Counted from the first letter of the stretch, positions 36,191-50,400 are shown. The stretch: 64,000 nt of DNA from Brasenia schreberi (GCA_036023115.1 JAYKKT010000086.1:12291501-12355500), one strand, 5' to 3'. A program made the numbers and translations. The notes: generated by a model not told the origin, from the sequence alone.

Positions 36191-36924
36191 TAAGTTTGTC
36201 TTTGTATGTGTCTTTTTTTTTTTTAAAAAGGCATCCATGGTAGTTGTGGTGGCTGTGGACTTTGGGTTTTTGATTTGTTCAAATGAGGGTTGCCTTTTAA
36301 CATTGACTTAGAGGGTTATCCCGTAGGGGGTCAACAGGTCAAAATTGGGGGCAGTCATGCTTCTTCTCTAGATCATATAGTGAATGTGCACCGGATCAAA
36401 ACATAGGAAGGCGCTGTTGCAACTGCTGATTAACTACTCATGTTAATCATATATATGTTGCCTCCACACAAATATGTTGGCCACTGTTATTATTTGACAT
36501 TATACTCTAATTTTTACTCCTTTTAACTGCTCATGTTTGGATAACTTGATAAAACTGCTTGTACCCATGACAAAGCCCACGTAACATGGTTGTCCTCTAG
36601 GTATCTTCTTCACAACTATCTTTTTGTTTTTGAGTTCTATTATTTTCTTCAATTCTGTTTTTTCCTTTTCCTTTCCTTTTTGGCTTTTATGCATTTGTAT
36701 GGTTCTCTTATTAGTGTCAGCTGTTTTTTCCTTTTCAGCTTTTGTGCATTTGTAGACGGTTCTCTTATTAGCTTTAGATGTTTTTATGTGTCTTCAGGAG
36801 AAGATGTTCAAGGAGATATTATGCCACCCATACCCATTTCGCATAATGTGGACAAGGACTTCATGATTGATACCAGAAGTATCATTGAGCGTAAGGAACA
36901 GCTGGGTACAATGGGTGACAATTT

Positions 36925-37313
36925 TGTTAATTGTAATAGGTACACGAGCCATTAGGGCCCGTGTTTGGGATAGGACTAGCCCAGGCCACTAGGGCCTAGG
37001 GCCAGTCAACTAGCCGTTGGAGGCATCTCGCCTCGAACGGCTAGTTGGTTGTGCTGTGCAGCCAGCCTCTTCTTTACCTCTCTTGCCTCTTCTTCACACT
37101 TCTTGCATTGTATTCTCTCCTCTATATATACCGCATTCTATGATCAATAAATTTTGTTGTCTTTGCACAACTTTTGTTTGGTGTTTGACTTGCTTCCACA
37201 TTCTTGTTGAGATATTTGTGTGTGACATCCATATTTGGATGATTTGAGTTCTTGACGCTTTGACAAATTGATTCGTGAACGCTTCAACCTTTGATTATCG
37301 ACAACAATTTACA
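36925..37313 (+). repeat. Copia 5' LTR
   Basis: Starts TGTTAATTGTAATAGG, ends AACAATTTACA, 389 bp. CTATATATACCG near 37,123 is TATA-like and ATCAATAAATTTT near 37,143 is a polyadenylation-like signal. It holds about 35 bp (around AACTAGCCGTTGG) that the 3' LTR lacks. Confidence 0.92.
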
Positions 37314-37425
37314 TGGTATCAGAGCCTCGAATTAAAGAAATCGAGCGTATTGGAAAGCGTGTTACGGGTGCAAATTTCGAGAAATCATATCAAACTTGAG
37401 GATAGTCTAAATCTTTTGATTTTAC

Positions 37426-38526
37426 ATGAAATGGAAAGCAAAAATGAGACATTTAGATGCATTCTTGACCCAAAATGCTATCAAAGTTGGGGCATGGACC
37501 TTGAAAAAATATTTTTTATCAAAAGATTTTTGGGATTATATTGATGGAACAATAAAAGAACCGATTTTGAATATTGATGGTTTGAATGATGATGAGATTG
37601 TTAAAGCTCATAAAAAGTATAGGCAAGACTTAAAATCATGGGAAAAAATGAATGCGAAAATTACTTGAATTATTTGTCAAAATGTAGATGATAAGGTTAG
37701 AAATAGAATTAGTGATTTCAAAAATGCATTTGAAACTTGAGAATATTTGAAAAAACTTTATTCTCAAGATGATTTTGTCTTTCAAATTGATTTGTTGGAA
37801 AGAATGATAATGCTTAAACAAGGAAATTTAAGCATTAGAGACTATTATAATGAGTTTTCGGAATTATGGACTCAACTTAGAAGCTTTGATAAATTTGGAA
37901 AACTTGAAAAATTATATGAATTTCAAGAGTTTTTGGACAATCAATATTTCTTTTTGTTCATGCATCGGTTAAGAAATGAAATTGAAAATATTAGATCAAA
38001 TTTAATACATAGACAACCTAAACCTAGAGGAGACTCGTTTTTGGCCGACCTTGTTACGGAGGAAACAAGGTTGAAAAATATTAATATTGCAAAAGAAGTC
38101 ATTCTTGCCACCTCCAAACCGGGAGCCAACATGAAGACTCCGTATGCAAAAAATGAATGATCAAAGAAACCTATGGACCCGTGGCCAACCAAGGACACTA
38201 TTTGTCACTATTGCAAGGAAAGTAGGCATATCAAAACCACTTGTCCTTTTCTTCGGAAAAAGTTTAGAAATGTGGGAGCTGTGGAAGAAAAAAGAGTCTT
38301 GCCCAACAATATTAAGGCATACATAGAAGAAATGTTTAAGGAAAAAGTAAGGATCTCCGGGAACGCTCTCCCCACCTCTCAAGATATGTCTTCGTTTTTA
38401 TATTCGGGTGCCTCTTTTTATATCACTCATTGTGAAAGTTCCTTGAATGAATCTCATGATACAGTTAGAAAACATGTTTTTACGGTCGATGGCACAAAAC
38501 TTCAAATTAAGAAAATTTTAAAATAA
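37426..38526 (+). pseudogene. Copia gag and protease remnant
   Basis: With stops it reads as copia gag (LKKYFLSKDFWDYIDGTIKE; LERMIMLKQGNLSIRDYYNE), followed by a CCHC zinc knuckle CHYCKESRHIKTTC (about 38,205) and the protease site region SSFLYSGASFYITHC near 38,390, where the catalytic Asp before SGAS is replaced by Tyr. Frame breaks at 37,668, 37,740 and 38,160. Confidence 0.8.
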
Positions 38527-38651
38527 AAAATGTAAGCTTTCTACCTAAACTAAATTTAAACTTGTTTTTGGTTGCTCAAATTTGTGATAATGATTGTTTT
38601 GTCACTTTCTCATCCAAGCATTGTGTGGTGTAGGATCACCTATCGAAGAAG

Positions 38652-38996
38652 GTGATTGGTCAATACCATAGAGAAAGTGGACTATACAAAATGGATTATT
38701 TGGTTATGCCAAACTTTGAGTCGTGTAATGTGACCTTAGATGGTACCCTTTGGCATAAAAGACTTGGACATTTAGATTTGCAAAAATTATGTAACATCCC
38801 TTTGATTAAAAAGATTAGAGAACAAAAGTTTGAATGTATAGATATTATTCTTGGGAAGATGCATCATCTCCCGTTTGGTGAAAGGAACTATGTACCCAAC
38901 AAAGCTTTTGATTTAATACATTCTGATGTTTGGGGTCCTATGCCTTTTGTTTCTAAGGGAGGAGTTCAATATTATATGATATCTTTTGAAGCATGA
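38652..38996 (+). pseudogene. Copia GAG-pre-integrase and integrase start
   Basis: Contains LWHKRLGHLDLQKL (the conserved HKRLGH of the integrase zinc finger) and FDLIHSDVWGPMPF, the first catalytic Asp block of integrase. A stop at 38,994 and a downstream deletion remove the rest of the integrase core. Confidence 0.8.
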
Positions 38997-39697
38997 ATCA
39001 GAAATATTTAAAAAATTTATAACCTTTTGTAACATGATCAAAAATCAATTTGGAGCCACCATTAAGATTTTTATATAAGATTCAGGAGGAGAATAAATGT
39101 CAAATGAATTTCAAAAATTTGTTGAAACAAATTAGATATTTCATCAAAAGTCTTGCACTAAAACTCCTCAACAAAATGACTATGAAATTTCTATGGGCAA
39201 AAGCTACTTTCTCCTAGGGCTATTGAATGTGTATTTCTTGGCTATGATATAAACAAAAAGGGTTATAGGTTTTTGGTCCTATTGATGACAAATTATATGT
39301 TTCTAAGGATGTAAAATTCTTTGAGAATGATGCCTATTATAAGTCTCAATCCTTGGAAAACTCTGAATCTTCCGTATCTCAAGATTTCTTTGATTTAGAA
39401 GAAGAAGATGATTGTGACTAAGTAGATCATCAGGATATTTCTCTTGAGAGTAGTGATGTCCTGAGTAGACATGTTGAATCCCAACCCATTGTTGAACCCT
39501 TTCCATTACATTATACACGACGTCATAGAGAATCACATGACAAATGTCTAGAACCTAGGATTTCAAAACCGCTCAAATGTTTTGTTTCCTATGAATCTTT
39601 TAAACCACAACGCAAAAACTTGATTGCAACTCTTCACCAAGTTAGAGAATCCAAGTTTTATCATCAAGCTAAAGGTATTCAAGAATAGGAAGATGCT

Positions 39698-40897
39698 ATG
39701 AGGAATGAACTTAAAGCCTTAGATAAAGCTCATACATGGACTGATGTACTCATGCTAAAATATAAGAAGATTATTGGATGTCGATGGGTCTACAAAATAA
39801 AAACTCATAACAATGGTCATATGGAGAGATATAAGACCAGACTGGTTGCAAAGGGTTATGCTCAAGAGTATGAAATTGATTATGATGAAACATTTGCTCT
39901 GGTTGCTAGGATGACCACAATTAGAATTCTCATAACCCTCAGTGCCATTAGGAATTGGGATATATATCAACTCGATGTTAAAAATGTCTTTCTGAATGGT
40001 TACTTGACTAAAGAAGTTTATATGACTCCTCCTCCTGGTTTTAATGTTCCTCATAGTCATGCTCTTAAATTGTAAAAAGTTTTGTATGGTCTGAAACAAG
40101 CTCTCAAGGCTTGGTTTAATCGATTTGAAAAATTCATGCATTTGCATAATTTTACATGTTATACTGACACTGCTTTATTTGTACGAAAGACAAAAATATG
40201 TATTGTTATTTTGCTATTGTATGTGGATGATATAATCATCACTGGGAGTGATGAAGCAGGGATTAAACAGGTTCAACATAATCTTCACCAAGAGTTTGAC
40301 ATGAAAGACTTAGGCCTCCTTAACTATTTTTTGGGCATTGAATTTATTAGAAATAGTTGTGGGTATTTTATGTTACAGACTAAATTTGCAAATGATATCA
40401 TTGAAAGGTTTGGTCTTACAAATAACAAAATAGTGGACATTCCTGAAGTTCTAGGTACCAAGTTAAGATCAACTGATTGTGAAAAATTAGATAATCTCAC
40501 CCTGTACAGACAACTCATAGGTGCTCTTACCTATCTCACTATTACCAGACCAGATATCTCTCATGCAGTTCATACAGCCAGTCAATTTCAGCAAGCACCA
40601 ACTTCTATTCATATGAGTGTTGTTTTGCGTATTATTCGATATGTCAGAAATTTTTCTAACAAGGAGGTTTTCTTAACTTCTTTTTCGTCTTTTGATTTAT
40701 TTATATATACGGATGCTGGCTGGGGTGGAGATGTTAACAACAAACACTCTACGATTGATTTTTGTGTTTTTCTAGGTGAATCACTTATCTTCTGGAAGTG
40801 TAAGAATCTACAGAAAGTGTCGCTCTCATCCACTGAAGCTGCATATCGAGCCATGCTACTGCGGCTACAGAGATTTCTTAGATTACAGCTATTCTAG
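39698..40897 (+). pseudogene. Copia reverse transcriptase and RNase H remnant
   Basis: 39698-40075 encodes the RT fingers (IIGCRWVYKIKTHNNG; RLVAKGYAQ; IYQLDVKNVFLNG) and 40082-40897 the palm with the intact catalytic box LLLYVDDIIITG, then NYFLGIEF, TRPDISHAV and the RNase H segment IYTDAGWGGD and VSLSSTEAAYRA. One stop after HALKL separates them, and the RNase H end is frameshifted near 40,860. This is the best preserved part of the element. Confidence 0.88.
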
Positions 40898-41176
40898 GTA
40901 ATATGGGAGTTACATTGTAACATCCTGTCACTATGTATTGTAACAATAAAAGCGTCATGTACATTGCCTCCAACAACACCTTCCATGAAAAGATGAAGCA
41001 CATTTAGATGAATTGCGATTTTGTTCGTGAAGAATATTTGAATAAGAAGATAACATTGTGTTATGTCACATATGAGATGCAGTTAGCGGATTTCTTCACC
41101 AAATCTCTCTCAGTCACTCGTTTTCAATTTTTTTTCGACAAACTTTCGGTATATACCCCGTAAGTTTGAGGGAGGG

Positions 41177-41534
41177 TGTTAATTATAATAGGTACATGGG
41201 CCATTAGGGCCCGTGCTTGGGATAGAACTGGCCCAGGCCACTAGGGCTTGGGGCTAGTTGGTTGTGCTGGCTGTGCTGTGCAGCCACCTCTTCACCTCTC
41301 TTGCCTCTTCTTCTTCACACTTCTTGCATTGTATTCTCTCCTCTATATATACTACATTCTCTCATCAATAAATTACGTGGTCTTTGCACAACTTTTGTTT
41401 GGTGTTTGACTTGTTTCTGTATTTTTGTTGAGATATTTCTGTGTGACATCCATATTTGGATGATTTGAGTTCTTGGCGCTTTGACAAATTGGTTCGTGTA
41501 CGCTTCAACCTTTGATTATCGACAACAATTTACA
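41177..41534 (+). repeat. Copia 3' LTR
   Basis: 358 bp, TGTTAATTATAATAGG to AACAATTTACA. It differs from the 5' LTR by scattered substitutions and a deletion near 41,255. The divergence shows the insertion is not new. Confidence 0.92.
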
Positions 41535-44500
41535 AACTTAACATCATTAAACATATCATTACATACCGTAGGGAATAACAGCCACTTTCCCTTTCCTTCT
41601 CCTTCACCAGCAGAAGTTCTCACCACCCCATTGTTCACTGTCCACCCATGTGACAATTTTGTAGCTCCATCTCCACCGATTGATAGAAGAAGAATTGGTC
41701 CTCGACATGAGTATAAGATCCTGTAACATAATGTCCTTCAACTAGATATTCATGATTTGGTACTTATAGTGTAAATATACCCTTCAGCATGTCCAGTGTG
41801 CTATCTCCCTGTTGAGCAAGCAATGGCCCTTATGCCAGCTCTGCCTTCAATATCTCCTGTGCTTCAGAATTTATCTTATGTCATTGAAGAGGAAATTTTG
41901 TTACAGAACAATTCATTTGGTGGATCCACTTTCGATGGATCTCCTTCTCTGGCCCAGAGGGATGATTCATACAACATTAGGGAGTCAATGAATGTCCATT
42001 GCGGGTATCAACTTTTCACTCAATATATCAGCATTGATTAGATATTCTGATTTACTGACAAGTCCTACAGATTCAATCTTGTGGTGTTTCTAAGTTACTA
42101 AATGCCTTTATGTTGCAGTTTTGTACGAGGAAATAAACCTGGAAACTGTACTGGATTTGATATCGATGCTGCTGATCTTCTTGAAATGGAGCAGTGTCAT
42201 GGTTAGTCGTTGCATGTGCTGTCTTTGGTAAGGATCAATTAGAATCTGGATTTCTGGACCACCTTCTGTCTGTTTGAGTTTTTACCGTCCGATTTATACT
42301 TGTAAAACAGGCAGCTATGACGAAATTCAGCAGCCAAAAAATATCAGTAATGCAGCAAAGAGAGATGTTTGCTTTTTTATGTTTGTAGATGAAGAGACAA
42401 TGCCATTTATAAAAAAGGCTGACGCTTTGAATAGCACGAAAAGCCTTGGCCTGTGGAGAGTTGTTCTTGTCACTAATCTACCATATATAAATGCAAGGCG
42501 TACAGGGAAAGTAAGTCTTTTTTTTCTTGACAGGTAGTAAGTCCTACTTTATTTATGAATCTATGTGCATGACATATAGTTTTCCTATTGAAGGGAATAT
42601 CTTATTTTGGGTTACAGTTTGTTATCATTGGTTGCTTGTGTATAGGATGAAATATTTGTATCCTACAGCATTTTATGCATAGTAATAACATAATCTAGGT
42701 GCCTAATTGTTCTCCATGCTGTTTCTTTGGATACAAAAGTCTCACAGGAATCCACAAGTTGATTAAATTGTGCTCTTACTGGGACAAAAATGGGAACCTT
42801 AGACCGCATTATTTTGTTCACATGCTTAAAAGTAAAGTTGTACTTTGGGAACATCGATGCATGAACCAACAGCAATGAGTTCATAAAAAAACATGTAGCA
42901 TGACTTGGAAACAACTGCTGTATGAGAAAAGCATGGAAGAGTGCTGCATTGCATGTATAATTATGGTTTGGGATATGCAGTTCTTCCCAAATCAATGTAT
43001 AGTTGTATTATGCTATTTACGTACATGAAAGCTGAAAACTTGCACGCTTGTGTGGGGTTAAATCCATTTATTGCTGGGCTTGGGTTTAACTCAGTGATGG
43101 CATGTGACTAAATTAGGTTATGGACCTCCCGCTCTAGTTTTTGATCGGCTGGATAGGTCCTTCCTACATCATCCAAGAAATTATTTACCAGTTCTGGTTG
43201 TGAATAAAAATTTTAAATGTCAATTTTCTTCGAATAATAGAAATGTTGAGAATCGTTTTTTATATTGAGACCTGGATTTGAATCCACTTCTATCTAACCT
43301 ATCCTATCCTGCCCTGACTGGGGACCAGTACCTGGTACTCAGAATCAACCCCAGTTAAAGATTATATGCAGGTCTAATTGTTCATCGACCAGGCACTATT
43401 GCATCACTCTGTCTAAGTAGTTATCAGGTTATACTTTCGCTATAAAACTACCAAGATGAACAACCTTAACAATCGGTACATCTCCCCTTTATACTTTATA
43501 ACTCTTAGATGTGACTCTGTGTTTGTTAAATAACAAGTTGAGATACCTGGTGACGGACATTTGTGCTCAAAGTTTGTGTGGTTAGCTGGAGAAGTTCCTT
43601 CCTTCTACATAAGTTTTTACATGAAATCTGCTCATGGTTGAACTTGAAACAATAATAAAAGCTAGGACCTAATAAAATGTTTGGATTTCCTGAGATGATG
43701 GAAAGGTATGTAGAAGCTTGAATTTGTCAGTTTCTATTGTGAAGAAAGAGTTCCACTTTCTGACACCACTGTCAAGCTCTTGACAACTTGAGGGATTTAA
43801 AATATTTAATTAGGTCCACTTATTTGAATGACTTAAGAAGCATAATGGATCACACAAGAATTTCTTTTACATGGTTGACCCCTTTCAGAATATATTGTGT
43901 ATGCTGGAGTTGGTACCGACTTACTGTAGATGGAAATATGGACTTAAAAGTAATGAACATTTTATCTTGTTGATGGTCGCACCTGGGAAAACTTCTATTG
44001 CGTATCTACATAAATATACACACACATGTTTTCCTTTTATACTTAATTAATTTGGTGTGAGCATAATTCAGTACAACGAAAGTCCAGATTCTGCATTTCC
44101 CATTTACAACTGAATATTATCTAATTCCGATTATTAATCTGGATATAGCTCTTTTTGTAGTTCAACTTGAGGATTTGGTTGCATCTTTTGGTGAAAATTG
44201 AGGAACATTTATCTTATCAGGAATGACAGGTTCCATGAGTCATGGTCTCCATGAAACAACAACTAGATGGGGTTGACTATATGGATTCTTTGTTTCCACG
44301 GAGCCCTATCATGTGCCATGCTAGCATTTAACTCAATATAAACTAGATCATTCTTTATTGTTTCTTTCCAACACTTTTGTGGTCGTCCTCTTCCTCTTTT
44401 AACATTTTCACAATCTAGTTTTTATATCTTCTTACAGGAGCATCCTTTGATATCTTTCTATGTGTCCAAACCATCTTAAATGAATTTTCCTCATTTTATC

Positions 44501-46526
44501 CTCTATTGTGTTAGTCTCAAATTGTTTCTAATAACCTCATTATGAGTGCAATCTTTCCTTGTGTCACCCCTCATCCATCTCAACATCTTCATTTCTGCCA
44601 CAAACATCTTTACATGTTGAGATTAATTGTCCAACACTAAAAACCATAAAATATAATTGTTATATAGAATACTTGATACCCCTCTAAATTTTAACCAACC
44701 GACATTAATTATATGTGTAACATCTCCATCAATTTCTCCATCATTCTGAAAAACCGATCCTAAGTATTTAAAACTTTTCTTGTGAGAGATGCAATGTGTG
44801 TCAATCTTAATTTTTATGTCATCTGAAGTGCCCAAATGATCAAACTTACATTTCATATATTTTGTTTTTATTCTACTAAGTCAAAAGCCTTTACATTCTA
44901 ACGTTTCTCTCCATAGTTTCAATTTCCTATTAACGTTTTCCTTATACTCATCCACTAACACAATGTCATATGCAAATAACATACACCAAGGTACTTCATC
45001 TTGAATATGTTCACCAATATAAATAAATATGGACTTAAAGTTATCCCTGATGTAACCTAATATTAATTTCAAAGGAGTCTGTCATTCCTTCATGAGTCTT
45101 CACACATGTTTTTGCATCATTATACATGTCTCGTATAAGATTTATGTATGTCAATAAGATATCTCTCTTTTCTAAGGTTCTTCAAAGAACATTTCTTCAC
45201 ACCCTATCATAAGCTTTTCTAGATAAATAAATATCATATAAAGGTTCTTTTTTTCTCTAAAATGTTTCATAAGATGTCTCAATAGGTGAATCACTTCAAT
45301 AGTAGATATGTCGAGTATAAATGTACTCGATACATGTCTTAATATATGTTCGATAATTCTTTCCCATAATTTCATAGTATGGCTTATTAACTTGATACCT
45401 CGATAATTCATACAATTCTAAATGTCTCCCTTGTTTTTATATATGAGTATGTGGATGCACTTTCCATTTCTTAAGCATCTTTTGGGTTTTCCATATTTCA
45501 TTAAACAGTCTTGTGAGTCAAGTGAGCCCAATCTCTCCTAGGATTTTTTATACTTTTATAGAAATATTGTTTGGTTCTATAGATTTACCTAAGAGCCTCT
45601 TTGACTTCATTCTTTTGAAGATACTGATAAAAATTGTGGTTTATATACTTTTCTGATTTGACAAACTCTCTTAAGCTAATACTAATATGTGTATTTTCAT
45701 TAAAAAGCTTGTAGAAATAATTTTTTCATTTACTTTTATATTATCATTTGCCATTGTAATCTTCTTGTCCTCATCTTTGATGTATCTAACAAAAATAAGA
45801 TCTTTAGTTTTCTTATTTTTAGCCTTAGTTATCCTAAAAATATCTCTTTTACATTCTTTTGAGTTAAGTTTTTTATATAAATCTAGTGTTGTCTCACGTG
45901 TATCGTATCGCTGGGCTCCACGATACGTGCATATCGTATCGTCTGTATCGTACTTTAATATTAAAATAATACAAAAATTAATTAAAAAATCAAGAAAAAT
46001 TAGTAAAATTCTAAAAAAATCAAGAAAAATCTGGTAATTGCTTTAAATTCATATAATGCAAAGTTTAGTACAGATTGAGCATTCAACATTGAACAATTGC
46101 ATCCAAATTTACATATTTTAAATAAAAAAAATGAAATACATTTATATTTTACAAATTATAATCAGGATCATCAACTAAATAATCTTCATCTTCTCCTTGC
46201 TGAAGATCCTCATCATCAGCAGCAGCAACAACACCTTCTACTTGGAAATCAAATTCTTTATCTCCTTGTTATTGTTGTTGCGCTCCTTCCAAATTAATCC
46301 ATGCAATGTCTTCTTCAGTTAGGAGAGCATTTTCTTCATTATCTTATATAATCCAATCTTCTAATATATCAAAATTATCCAAACTTATTGGATCAAATTG
46401 GCTTTCTTGTCTATTTACTTTTTTTAATTGCCTATAACAAACAAAGATAAACAATTAGTAAATAATATGAACAAGTGAAGTCAAACAATTTATTGAATTG
46501 AACGTTTAAGTAATACAACATTACCT

Positions 46527-47301
46527 TTAACGAAGACGCATGTTACAACGAATAAAAACTAAATCATTTAGTCTCTTATGTTCCAACCTGTTGCGCTTCT
46601 TTATATGGATGTGTTCAAAGACACTCCAATTCCTTTCAGCATTACAGGTTTGACTCAGGACTCTTACTGCAAAATCTCTAAGGTTCGGACAATCAGTTTC
46701 AAACCTGTTCCACCAAACATCTATAGAAAAAGACAAACATTAGAGACATAATCCACAGTAATATAAGATGAAACTTAAATACGAAGATAAACAATTTACC
46801 TTGACGTATTGTAGTGCGGTTGCGAATTGCTACAGGAAAACCCATCAAGTGAAGAGCATTATGATAAACCTCCATCTCTCGATGTATAGCATCTACTCTG
46901 CTCTCATCAGGGACTAATCTATCAATACAATCAATGATGCCTCGATTAACCTCACCGTCCCTTTTGAAGGTTGCTAAGTACCTTAATGATGGGTTTAGAT
47001 AATATATTGTTGCATGAATAGGTTGATGCAATTGTTTATTCCATCTATTATCAATTATTTTCTACACAGGCACATAATCTCTCTTTTTTCTATTAAAATT
47101 ATTTTTGATGGCTTCTTTTGCCTTATCCATGGCTTCATAAAGATAGCTCATAGATGGTTTCTCCTCGCTGTCAGCCAATCTCAAAACCTTTACTAAAGGA
47201 TATATAATCCTCAAGAGTCTAACACATGCATTCCAAAATGTACTCCTGAAGACTGTCTCGGAAATCTCATTCAGCTTTCTATTTCTTTTGTTTTGAGGCA
47301 A
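46527..47301 (-). pseudogene. Outer hAT transposase, C-terminal part
   Basis: Encodes, with stops, the same C-terminal region as the inner copy: PSMSYLYEAMDKAKEAI, YYLNPSLRYLATFKRDGE and the dimerisation motif DCPNLRDFAVRVLSQTC. About six residues of the CERNW block are missing (TCNAERNWSVF). The N-terminal part lies beyond the inner insertion at 50,722-52,000. Confidence 0.8.
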
Positions 47302-47409
47302 CTTTGCAAATTATTGTCACTCATCTGAGGAGAACATTCTCTTTAATGCTTGCTTCTGTCTCATAATACTCTGTACACATAAGAAGTTTGTTGCAAACCG
47401 AGTTGTAGC

Positions 47410-50400
47410 CAGTGTTGTCTGACGCGTATCGTATCGTATATCGCTGGGCTCCACGATATAGGCATATTGTATCGTATCGTATCGTACTTTAATATTAAAA
47501 TAATGCAAAAAATAATTAAAAATTAATAAAAAATAGTAAAAAATCGAAAAAAATCAGGAAAAATCTGATAATTGCTTTAAATTCATATAATGTAAGTTTA
47601 GTACAGATTGAGCATTCAACATTGAACAATTGCATCCAAATTTACATATTTTGAATCCAAAAAATAAAATACAGACATAGTTTACACTTTACAGTACACT
47701 ACAGTTACATATAATGTTACATTTTACAAATTGTAATCAGGATCATCAACTAAATAATCTTCATCTTCTCCTTGTTACAGATCCTCATCATCATCAGCCA
47801 CGCCCACACCTTCTTCTTCAAAATCAAATTCTTCATCTCCATAATGTTGTTGCGCTCCTACCAAATTAATCCAGGCAACGTCTTCTTCTGTTAGGAGGGC
47901 ATTTTCTTCAGTGTCTTCCATAACCCAATCTTCTAATATATCAAAATTATCCAAACTTATTGGATCGAACTGACTTTCTTCTCTATTTACTTTTTTTAAT
48001 TGCCTACGACACAAACAAAGATAAACAATTAGTAAGTAATATTAACAATTGAAAACTGAAGTTAAATAATATCGAATTGAAAATTTGAAAGTAATACAAC
48101 ATTACCTTTCACGAAGGCGCATGTTACAACGAATATAAACCAAATCATTAAGCCTTTTGTGTTCCAACCTGTTGTGCTTTTTTGTATGGATGTGTTCAAA
48201 AACACTCCAATTTCTTTCACAACCTGTTGCACTACAGGTTTGGCTTAAGACTCTAACTGCAAAATCTCTAAGGTTTGGACAATCACTTCCAAACCTGTTC
48301 CACCAAACATCTGTAAAAAAAATATAAACATTAGAGACATAATAATCCACAGTAATGTAAGATGCAACTTAAATATGAAAATAAACAATGTACCTGGACG
48401 CATCGTAGAGCGGTTGCGAATTGCAACAGGCAAACCCATCAAGTGAAGAGCATTATCATATATCTCCATCTCTCGATGTATCGCATCTACTATGCTCTCA
48501 TCAGGGACTAATCTGTCGATGCATTCAATGATTCCTCGATTAATCTCACCATCCCTTTTGAAGGTTGCTGAGTACCTCAATGATGGGTTTAGATAGTAGG
48601 CTGTTGCATGAATAGGCTGATGCAATTGTTTATTCCATCTACTATCAATTATTTTCCACACGGGCACATAATCTCTTTTTTTTCTATTAAAGTTATTTCT
48701 GATCGCTTCTTTTGCCCTGTCCATGGCTTCATAAAGGTAGCCCATAGATGGTTTCTCCTCGCTGTCAGTCAATCTCAAAACTTTCACTAAAGGACAAGTA
48801 ATTTTCAATAATCTGATGCATGCATTCCAAAATGAACTTCTAAAAACCGTTTCTGCAATCTCATTTAACTTTCTGTTCCTTCTGTTTTGTGGCAACTCTG
48901 CAAATTGTTGCCACTCATCTGAGGAGAACATTCTCTTTAAAGCTTGCTTCTGTCTTACAATACTTTGTACAGATAAGAAGTTTGTTGCGAACCGAGTTGC
49001 AGCTGTGCGAAGAAGCTCTGCACCTTCTGTGTATCTCCTCATCATACACAAAACAAATGCATGGTTGTAAATGAATTTTGTAATATCTTGGCAACACTCA
49101 GTTGCTGCCTTTATTTTATCCATCTCACCAATGTCCTCGAGGATGAGATCTAAACAATGGGCTGCACATGGTGTCCAGTAGAAAGTCCCATAAATATCAG
49201 CTAACTCCTTTTCAGCTGCTTTGTAGTTAGCTGCATTATCTGTAATCAATTGGACTACATTTTCTAGCCTAACCTCTTGTATAACCTTATCAAATTCCTC
49301 TCATAGGATCTCTGCAGTGTGCCTCTCCTCTGACATATCTAGAGATCTCAAAAACTTGAGTCCTTTAAGACAATATATAAGAAAGTTTAGCAATGTCCTT
49401 CCTCGTCTATCGGTCCATCCATCTGCCACGATAGTGCATCCTGTTTCCTTCCACGATTGTCTCAAAGTCGAACAGTATTGCTGCACTTCAATCACGGTCT
49501 GATCTAATATCTTCCCTCTCAACTTCTGATAAGAGGGCATCCTGTATCCTGGACCAATGTTAGCAATTGCATTTGCCATTGCTTGAAAATGAAAACTGTT
49601 TGCTGCATTAAATGGAATGCATGCATCATAAAACCATCTGCCCACTGCAAGGTCTGCTTGATCGTGCAGTTGTTCTGAAGCCATAGCAGCACAAATTCCT
49701 GGCTGAGCACCAGGTGTAGTGGAAGGAGGATAGAACGAATGTATGCTAGAAGAAGCTCTTCCTCTACTCCTTCCTGAACTTCCTCTTCTGCCACCTCCAA
49801 AGTCTTCAGATGCAACCCTCTTTCCTCTGCTAGGTGCTCGCGAACTGCTACTACCAATATCTGTTCTAGCATCTGAAGGCAAACTATCAGTGAATCCAAC
49901 TCCAGTGGCAGTAGCATCATCAGCTTCTTCACACATCTGGAAATCATCCTTTTGTTGTCTCCTTTCCTGTATGCTCTCAATCATCTGCAAACATTGCCAT
50001 TTAATACCTTCTGGCACACTTCTAACTCTGCCTGTGCATGGAGCAACTTCTTTCCTGGTTCCTGCTAGGTGGTGTTTCAACCTTGAAATTCCACCACTAA
50101 CCACCTTTTCACAAAATAAACATCTGATTTTTAACCTTGAACCCTCAACTGGTATACCCCACTACCATGCCGGATCATCAGACTTTGAATGAGAGTCTCT
50201 ACCACCCCTTCCTGCCATCTCAATGGAGTACTTTAATTCAAACAAAAACCTGAAAATAAAAGCACTTCGTAAATCCCCAATCTTCAAATAACACTCAAAT
50301 CGAGTGTCTCCCACTTCATGAATGCAATAAAAATCGTATACACACACTTAATAACTTCATATTTTGTCATTCAAAAAAAAAACCCGAAATAACACAAAAA

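Larger units (their letters stand above)
36925..41534 (+). mobile_element. Ty1/copia retrotransposon inserted in a coding exon
   Basis: The 4.6-kb element has LTRs at 36925-37313 and 41177-41534, both TGTTAATT...TTTACA. The primer-binding site TGGTATCAGAGC (37314-37325) is complementary to initiator Met-tRNA, and a purine-rich tract (GAGGGAGGG) precedes the 3' LTR. The target duplication is AATTT (36920-36924) versus AACTT (41535-41539), one mismatch. Internal order gag, protease, integrase, RT, RNase H is copia-type. Stops, plus a deletion between integrase and RT (about 39,000-39,250), make it inactive. It lies in the same orientation as the host pseudogene and interrupts its reading frame. 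Confidence 0.93.

Noticed and set aside
48102..50104. Separate hypothetical host genes
   Set aside because: The ORFs join into one hAT transposase inside clear terminal repeats and 8-bp duplications.
49743..50192. A 149-aa plus-strand ORF
   Set aside because: It is the antisense shadow of the transposase linker and zinc finger.
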